Both the position numbers and the translations under genes were made by a program. Shown in pieces: positions 5,817 through 9,657 of a stretch of 9,657 nucleotides of DNA. The number at the start of each line of letters is the position of its first letter. Within the stretch, counting starts at the first letter, position 1. Source of the DNA: Burkholderiaceae bacterium. GTDB taxonomy: Bacteria > Pseudomonadota > Gammaproteobacteria > Burkholderiales > Burkholderiaceae_E. The notes under the pieces were generated by a model. It did no database searches, was not told where the DNA came from, and worked only from the letters and a program-made list of their open reading frames with translations. The stretch covers positions 1 through 9,657 of the forward strand of contig JAHYJF010000121.1 of the NCBI GenBank assembly GCA_019428955.1, given 5' to 3'.

Positions 5817-7402
5817 AGTCCGATCTCGGTCATCAACGTGTCGACCCGCGCCTTGACTTCGGCGGTCATTGCGATCGGCGTGCCCCATTCGCGATCGGTT
5901 TCGCCGCGCCACTTGTTGGTCGCATCGATACCCATCTTCGAACCCAGTCCCGAGACCGGCGAAGCGAAGTCGAGATAGTCGATCGGGGTGTTCTCGATCA
6001 GGGTGGTGTCGCGCGCGGGGTCAACCCGCGTGGTGAGAGCCCAGATGACTTCCTTCCAGTCGCGCACGTCGACGTCATCGTCGGTGACTACAATGAACTT
6101 GGTGTACATGAACTGGCGCAAGAAGCTCCAGACCCCGAACATCACGCGCTTGGCGTGTCCCGGATACTGCTTGCGCATCGATACCACTGCCATCCGGTAG
6201 GAGCAGCCTTCGGGCGGCAGATAGAAATCGACAATTTCCGGAAACTGTTTCTGCAGGATCGGGATGAAGACCTCGTTGAGCGCGACGCCCAGGATCGCCG
6301 GCTCGTCGGGCGGCTTGCCAGTGTAGGTGGAGTGGTAGATGGGCTTGCGCCGCATCGTTATCCGGTCGATGTGCAGGACCGGGAACCAGTCGCGCTCGTT
6401 GTAGTAGCCGGTGTGGTCGCCGAACGGGCCTTCGAGAGCCATCTCCCAGCCGGTGCGGGCGCGCTCGGGCAGAGCGTCGGCTTGCGCCGGTGCGCCGAGC
6501 GGATCGAGTAACTGTGCGTTGGTCAGGGTCAGCACTACATCAGGGTCAGGGCGAATCGAGCCTTCGAGAATGATCTCGGCCGTGGCCGGCACGCGCAGAT
6601 CGTTGCCGAGCGACTTGACCAGGCGCGTCTTGGAGCCGCGCAGAAGTCCCGCAAACTGGTATTCAGACAGGCTGTCGGGAACCGGCGTCACCGCCGCCAG
6701 GATGGTTGCCGGGTCGGCCCCGATCACCACCGAGATCGGGAATGGCTTGGGCGGCGCAGAGCTGGCGCGCTGCGCGATTGCGTGGTCGCGAAAATCGAGC
6801 GCGCCGCCGCGCTGCGCGAGCCAGCGCATGATGGTCTTGTTGGGACCGATCACCTGCTGGCGGTAGATGCCCAGATTCTGCCGCTCCTTGCCGGGCCCGC
6901 GGGTGACTACCAGCCCCCAGGTCAGAAGCGGCCCGCCATCGCCCGGCCAACAGTGCTGCACCGGAAAGCTGCCGAGATCGACGTCGGCGCCTTCGCGCAC
7001 GACTTCCTGGCAGGGCGCCGAAGACACTTCGCCGGGCGCCATCTGCAGCACCTTGCGCAGCAGCGGCAATTTTTCCCAGGCATCGCGCAAGCCGCGCGGT
7101 GGTTCGGGTTCCTTGAGGTAGGCCAACAATTTGCCAATTTCGCGCAGCGCCGTCGTCGAATCCGCACCCATGCCCAACGCCACCCGTCGCGGGGTGCCGA
7201 ACAGGTTGGCCAGGAGCGGATGGGCGAAACGCTTTGATTCGGTCTGGGGATTCTCGAACAGCAGGGCTGGCCCGCCCGAGCGCAGCACGCGGTCAGCCAC
7301 TTCCGTGATCTCGAGCTTGGGCGACACAGGTTGGGTGATGCGGCGTAATTCCCCGAGGGTCTCGAGTTGGCCGATAAAGTCGCGCAGATCCGTGTATTCC
7401 AC
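5813..7402 (-). CDS. ubiD: 4-hydroxy-3-polyprenylbenzoate decarboxylase (prFMN-dependent)
   Basis: This 529-residue UbiD enzyme decarboxylates polyprenyl-4-hydroxybenzoate in ubiquinone synthesis, using prenylated FMN made by UbiX. Hallmarks are EYTDLRDFI (2-10), GGPALLFENP (43-52), NLGIYRQQVIGPNK (176-189, with the conserved Arg181), GADPATILAAVTPVPDSLSEY (228-248), EGPFGDHTGYYNE (324-336), YHSTYTGKPPDEPA (356-369), FYLPPEGCSYR (393-403) and NTPIDYLDFASPVSGLGSKMG (471-491). By analogy with Fdc1, Arg181, Glu324 and Asp329 form the catalytic set. The start is GTG at 7402, supported by AGGA five bases upstream and by alignment with the family N-terminus. The protein is about 30 residues longer than E. 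coli UbiD (497). The excess is mostly at about residues 284-323, just before the catalytic EGPFGD motif. ubiX is not in the window. The gene is divergent from the transglycosylase gene. Confidence 0.96.
   Translation of the reverse strand: MEYTDLRDFIGQLETLGELRRITQPVSPKLEITEVADRVLRSGGPALLFENPQTESKRFAHPLLANLFGTPRRVALGMGADSTTALREIGKLLAYLKEPEPPRGLRDAWEKLPLLRKVLQMAPGEVSSAPCQEVVREGADVDLGSFPVQHCWPGDGGPLLTWGLVVTRGPGKERQNLGIYRQQVIGPNKTIMRWLAQRGGALDFRDHAIAQRASSAPPKPFPISVVIGADPATILAAVTPVPDSLSEYQFAGLLRGSKTRLVKSLGNDLRVPATAEIILEGSIRPDPDVVLTLTNAQLLDPLGAPAQADALPERARTGWEMALEGPFGDHTGYYNERDWFPVLHIDRITMRRKPIYHSTYTGKPPDEPAILGVALNEVFIPILQKQFPEIVDFYLPPEGCSYRMAVVSMRKQYPGHAKRVMFGVWSFLRQFMYTKFIVVTDDDVDVRDWKEVIWALTTRVDPARDTTLIENTPIDYLDFASPVSGLGSKMGIDATNKWRGETDREWGTPIAMTAEVKARVDTLMTEIGL
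6523..6549. repeat. 10-bp direct repeat inside the UbiD insertion
   Basis: TCAGGGTCAG occurs at 6523-6532 and again at 6540-6549, 17 bp apart. On the coding strand it reads CTGACCCTGA, contributing to the PDPDV and LTLTN parts of the protein. It lies at the upstream edge of the extra segment before the catalytic loop. Confidence 0.6.
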
Positions 7403-7407
7403 GTCGA

Positions 7408-7411
7408 TCCT
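7408..7411 (-). promoter_or_regulatory. Ribosome binding site deciding the ubiD GTG start
   Basis: Read on the minus strand, AGGA ends five bases before the GTG at 7402. It supports this non-ATG start, which also matches the conserved N-terminus of UbiD proteins. I found no convincing minus-strand promoter between here and 7510. Confidence 0.5.
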
Positions 7412-7454
7412 GGGATAATTGGGGCTGGGTTTTTATTGTCGCACTGAAAAGACT

Positions 7455-7468
7455 TGCGGTTGACCGCA
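7455..7468. promoter_or_regulatory. Palindrome over the -35 of promoter P1, candidate operator
   Basis: TGCGGT (7455-7460) and ACCGCA (7463-7468) are perfect inverted arms around TG. The palindrome overlaps the TTGACC -35 hexamer at 7460-7465. It shares the arms GCGGT/ACCGC with a second palindrome at 7522-7538. Confidence 0.4.
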
Positions 7469-7488
7469 GCTTGACACGGCCCTACAAT
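7460..7488 (+). promoter_or_regulatory. Sigma70-like promoter P1 for the lytic transglycosylase gene
   Basis: TTGACC (7460-7465) and TACAAT (7483-7488) are separated by exactly 17 bases, and each matches the consensus at five of six positions. Transcription would begin near 7495 and give a leader of about 134 bases before the ATG at 7629. Confidence 0.6.
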
Positions 7489-7521
7489 GCGCCCGGCTTC
7501 CAATTTCCCTTGACCGGGTTA

Positions 7522-7538
7522 GCGGTGACCCTCACCGC
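7522..7538. promoter_or_regulatory. Palindrome over the -35 of promoter P2, candidate operator or hairpin
   Basis: GCGGTGA (7522-7528) and TCACCGC (7532-7538) are perfect 7-bp inverted arms around CCC. As DNA it is a candidate repressor site over the -35 of P2. In RNA started from P1 it would form a stem with a tight three-base loop. Confidence 0.5.
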
Positions 7539-7553
7539 AGGTGCGTATAAAAT
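7525..7553 (+). promoter_or_regulatory. Possible second promoter P2 for the lytic transglycosylase gene
   Basis: GTGACC (7525-7530) and TAAAAT (7548-7553) are 17 bases apart. The -35 is weaker (four of six) and the -10 is good (five of six). Transcription would start near 7560 with a leader of about 70 bases. A nearby TATAAA (7546-7551) is the same AT-rich patch in another register. Confidence 0.4.
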
Positions 7554-7575
7554 ACGCGCAGCAATAATCTCTGAA

Positions 7576-7592
7576 GCACTCACACGAAGTGC
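7576..7592 (+). repeat. Small stem-loop in the leader of the lytic transglycosylase gene
   Basis: GCACT (7576-7580) pairs with AGTGC (7588-7592) around a seven-base loop. It lies downstream of both proposed promoters and 23 bases before the ribosome site. It is short and may be chance. I see no gene in the rest of the 226-bp gap (7403-7628). Confidence 0.25.
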
Positions 7593-7615
7593 AAGCCGAT
7601 CCGGTCAGTTCCCGG

Positions 7616-7621
7616 AAGGAG
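7616..7621 (+). promoter_or_regulatory. Strong ribosome binding site of the lytic transglycosylase gene
   Basis: AAGGAG, within GGAAGGAGA, lies seven bases before the ATG at 7629. It is the strongest Shine-Dalgarno match in the window and fixes this start. Confidence 0.8.
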
Positions 7622-7628
7622 ACCCCCG

Positions 7629-8396
7629 ATGCTGAAAAATGACCAGCACCGAGAGTTCAGCAAGTTTCTCATTGGTGCCCTCCCTGGTTGGCCGGCGTTG
7701 CGCGACGCGGCCCAGTTGTGTGCCGTGGTGGTCGTGCTTGGCCTGGGCGTGGCATTTGGTCCCAAGCTGACGACCCAGCTGGCTGTCACCAGCGCGCAGC
7801 CGGAGTGTGCCGCCCAGGCGCAGTCGGGTGCTTGCCAAAACGCCAGTACAGCGCCCGCCAACCCGGCGCCTGCCGGCGTGGCCCACCGCGCCACCGGCGA
7901 GCAACTGCTGGCCAAGTGGGGTAGCACCCCAGCGCTCACCAGCTTGTCTGCGCAGCGCAATCTCGCCAGATTCATCAGTAGCCGGTACCGGATAGGCCGC
8001 GACGAAGTGTCGCAACTGGTCGGATTCGCCGTCAAGACCGGTCACGAGACGGGCGTCGATCCACTGCTGTTGATCGCGGTGATTTCGGTCGAGTCCAGCT
8101 TTGATCCGCAGGCGCGCAGCGCCCAGGGCGCACAGGGCCTGATGCAGGTGCACACCAAGGTTCACATCGACAAGTTCGAGCCCTTCGGCGGAGCCGGGGC
8201 CGCCTTCGAACCTTTGCCGAACATTCGCGTCGGCGCCAGGATTCTCAAGGAGTACCTGCGCCGCGAGGGCACCGTCGAGGGCGCCCTTAAATCCTATGTT
8301 GGCGCGGCAAACCTGAGCAGCGACGGCGGCTATGGCGCCAAGGTGCTCAAGGAACGCGAACGGCTCGCGGCCGCGGCGCGGCGCGCCACCGCCTGA
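7629..8396 (+). CDS. Membrane-anchored lytic transglycosylase, SLT/GH23-type
   Basis: The 255-residue protein has a short cytoplasmic N-terminus, one membrane helix at about 29-45 (AVVVVLGLGVAFG), an Ala/Pro-rich linker with two cysteines (Cys60, Cys69), and an SLT domain at about 115-240. The catalytic Glu155 sits in ISVESSFDP (152-160), followed by SAQGAQGLMQV (164-174) and NIRVGARILKEYL (198-210), the usual order of SLT motifs. Such enzymes cleave the MurNAc-GlcNAc bond and leave 1,6-anhydroMurNAc, acting in the periplasm during wall remodelling or machine insertion. The usual YNAG near the C-terminus reads YVGAAN (223-228) here, a visible departure. Lack of a lipobox or clear cleavage site suggests a signal anchor rather than a lipoprotein. 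It has a strong ribosome site and two candidate promoters. Its neighbours are unrelated in function. Confidence 0.88.
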   Translation: MLKNDQHREFSKFLIGALPGWPALRDAAQLCAVVVVLGLGVAFGPKLTTQLAVTSAQPECAAQAQSGACQNASTAPANPAPAGVAHRATGEQLLAKWGSTPALTSLSAQRNLARFISSRYRIGRDEVSQLVGFAVKTGHETGVDPLLLIAVISVESSFDPQARSAQGAQGLMQVHTKVHIDKFEPFGGAGAAFEPLPNIRVGARILKEYLRREGTVEGALKSYVGAANLSSDGGYGAKVLKERERLAAAARRATA

Positions 8397-8406
8397 CGAC
8401 TTCCTG

Positions 8407-8425
8407 CCTGCGCCCCTGGCGCAGG
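8407..8425. terminator. Hairpin between the convergent transglycosylase and aminotransferase genes
   Basis: CCTGCGCC (8407-8414) and GGCGCAGG (8418-8425) form a perfect 8-bp stem with a CCT loop. Outer bases GACG (8395-8398) and CGTC (8427-8430) can lengthen it. It lies 10 bases after one stop and 19 bases from the other. No U-run follows on either strand. It probably serves both genes. Confidence 0.55.
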
Positions 8426-8444
8426 GCGTCGGGTGGGAGCACGG

Positions 8445-9644
8445 TCAGCGTCCCGCGAAATATTTCCTGAATCTGGTGGCGGCTTCCTGGAGTTGGTCGA
8501 GCGAGGTCGCATAGGACACGCGCAGGTAGCGTTCGGGTGCGTTGAGCCCGAAATCATGCCCCGGAACCACCGACACGTAAGCCTGTTCGAGCAATTCGAT
8601 CGCCAGGCGCGCGCTGTCGTCGCTGTACCGACTGCAATCACAGTAGACGTAGAACGCGCCGTCAGGGGTCACCGGAACCTCGAGGCCGGCGGCGCGCAGC
8701 GCCGGAACGATGAAGTCGCGCCGGCTCCTGAACGCCAGCCGGCGTTCTTCGTAGATCGCCAGGGCCTCGGGTTCGAAGCAGGCAAGTGCGGCATGCTGCG
8801 CCAAGGTTGACGGGCAGATGTAGAGGTTTTGCGCCAGTTTCTCGAAGGTCGTGGTCAGCGCTTCCGGCACTACCATCCAGCCCAGCCTCCAGCCAGTCAT
8901 ATTGAAGTACTTCGAGAAGCTGTTGGTGACGATCACGTCGTCGCCGAATTCGAGCGCCGAGCGCGCGTCGCGCGATGAACTGTCATCGCCGTAGGTCAAC
9001 CCGAGATAGATCTCGTCGACGATCGAAAAGCCGCCCCGTTCGCGCACCGCGCCGATGATCCCGCCCAGTTCAGCGTGGGGAATCGAGGTGCCGGTCGGGT
9101 TCGAAGGGCTGGCCAGCAGCGTCCCTACCGTGCGCGGTGTCCAGTTTCGCTCCAGCAGTTCCCGGGTCATCTGGAAGCTGGTCTGCGGGCCCACCGGGAC
9201 CAGTTCCGGGACGCCATCGAAGGCGGCGACGAAGTGCCGGTTGCACGGGTAACAGGGGTCGGTCATCAGCACACCGTCGCCGGGATTCACCAGCGCACAG
9301 CACGCCAGCGAGAGCGCGGCCGAAGCGCCGGCGGTCACCACGATTCGATCCGGCGCGATGTCAAGGTTGTAGTGCTCGCCGTAGTGGCGGGCGATGGCTG
9401 CGCGCAAGGGCGTGATTCCCAGGGCGGCGGTGTACTGGGTCCGGCCCGAGTGCACGACGCGCTCGAGAGCGGCGATCACCGGCGCCGGCGCCGTGAAATC
9501 GGGCTCACCGATACTCATGTGGATCACCGGCTTGCCGGAGGCCTCGAGCGCGAAGGCGCGCTTGGCGAGTTCCATGACATGGAACGGCTCGATATGTCCG
9601 GTGCGGTTGGCGAGCCGGGGGGGGGGGCTGGCGGACGTTTTCAT
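8445..9644 (-). CDS. PLP-dependent class I/II aminotransferase (fold type I)
   Basis: This 399-residue aminotransferase has the full motif set: GHIEPFHVMEL (16-26), IGEPDF (45-50), YTAALGITPLR (71-81), VTAGASAA (103-110), ASPSNPTG (178-185, Asn182), VDEIYLGLTY (209-218, Asp210 and Tyr213), SFSKYFNMTGWRLGW (242-256, Lys245 forms the aldimine with PLP) and YLRVSYA (373-379, Arg375 for the substrate carboxylate). It moves an amino group between an amino acid and a 2-oxo acid in the cytoplasm. The amino acid is not predictable from sequence, so no symbol is given. The ATG at 9644 fits the family start but has no ribosome site. An 11-base C run falls at codons 6-10, and the next in-frame ATG is codon 24. 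Only 13 bases upstream are in the window. It converges on the transglycosylase gene. Confidence 0.92.
   Translation of the reverse strand: MKTSASPPPRLANRTGHIEPFHVMELAKRAFALEASGKPVIHMSIGEPDFTAPAPVIAALERVVHSGRTQYTAALGITPLRAAIARHYGEHYNLDIAPDRIVVTAGASAALSLACCALVNPGDGVLMTDPCYPCNRHFVAAFDGVPELVPVGPQTSFQMTRELLERNWTPRTVGTLLASPSNPTGTSIPHAELGGIIGAVRERGGFSIVDEIYLGLTYGDDSSSRDARSALEFGDDVIVTNSFSKYFNMTGWRLGWMVVPEALTTTFEKLAQNLYICPSTLAQHAALACFEPEALAIYEERRLAFRSRRDFIVPALRAAGLEVPVTPDGAFYVYCDCSRYSDDSARLAIELLEQAYVSVVPGHDFGLNAPERYLRVSYATSLDQLQEAATRFRKYFAGR
9617..9627. repeat. Homopolymer tract of 11 G (11 C in the coding strand)
   Basis: Eleven consecutive G on the plus strand lie inside the aminotransferase gene, covering the end of Ser6, Pro7-Pro9 and the first base of Arg10. 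It is by far the longest single-base run in the window. Slippage by one base would shift the frame 17-27 bases after the start codon. Confidence 0.85.
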
Positions 9645-9650
9645 AGGCTG

Positions 9651-9656
9651 ATTATG
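9651..9656 (-). promoter_or_regulatory. Possible -10 element immediately upstream of the aminotransferase gene
   Basis: On the minus strand CATAAT ends six bases before the ATG at 9644, so transcription could begin at or next to the start codon. The -35 region lies outside the window. The absence of a ribosome site fits a leaderless message, but six bases are thin evidence. Confidence 0.2.
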
Positions 9657-9657
9657 C

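Noticed and set aside
5684..6511. Plus-strand open frame (275 codons) running across the end of the flippase-like gene into ubiD
   Set aside because: It overlaps two well-supported genes in other frames and shows no conserved features.
7471..7488. Perfect TTGACA at 7471 paired with TACAAT at 7483
   Set aside because: The spacing is only 6 bases. The TTGACC at 7460 gives the proper 17-base spacer to the same -10.
7510..7551. TTGACC at 7510 paired with TATAAA at 7546
   Set aside because: The 30-base spacer is far outside the workable range. The pair at 7525 and 7548 is better spaced.

Overview
The window is about 9.7 kb of GC-rich DNA (roughly two-thirds G+C by eye), densely coded, with protein families typical of a Gram-negative proteobacterium. 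It holds a PBP4-type periplasmic peptidase, ketopantoate hydroxymethyltransferase, the ubiquinone-pathway decarboxylase UbiD, a lytic transglycosylase and membrane-lipid-linked sugar transfer genes. UbiD implies a ubiquinone-using organism. The overall style suggests a betaproteobacterium, but that is inference and I cannot name a genus. I see no phage, transposon, plasmid, CRISPR, tRNA or rRNA signals. This looks like ordinary chromosomal core sequence with one accessory-like glycosylation cluster.

Layout, left to right: (1) the 3' part of dacB (D-Ala-D-Ala carboxypeptidase/endopeptidase, S13), then panB on the same strand 70 bp later. (2) A convergent junction with a GC-rich hairpin, then a GT-C membrane glycosyltransferase on the minus strand. 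(3) A 118-bp divergent intergenic region with two GTCGC/GCGAC inverted repeats, then on the plus strand a GtrB/ArnC/DPM1-like GT2 enzyme and an LPG_synthase_TM-type flippase-like membrane protein, 33 bp apart. (4) A 10-bp convergent gap to ubiD (minus strand). (5) A 226-bp divergent region between ubiD and a membrane-anchored lytic transglycosylase gene, with two good sigma70-like promoters, each overlapping a GCGGT/ACCGC palindrome. (6) A convergent hairpin, then a class I/II PLP aminotransferase on the minus strand, with an 11-base C tract near its start codon.

How the genes may work together: the central three genes have the parts of a lipid-carrier sugar system. The GT2 enzyme would load a sugar onto undecaprenyl phosphate at the cytoplasmic face, the multispanning protein could move or assist the lipid-sugar, and the GT-C enzyme would transfer the sugar on the periplasmic side. 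The acceptor (lipid A, O antigen, another lipid or a protein) is unknown. dacB and the lytic transglycosylase both act on peptidoglycan. panB, ubiD and the aminotransferase are metabolic. No wholly new system is evident. The points most worth a second look are the glycosylation triad, the paired promoter palindromes, the insertion in UbiD near its active site, the homopolymer tract in the aminotransferase gene, and the hairpins at all three convergent junctions.
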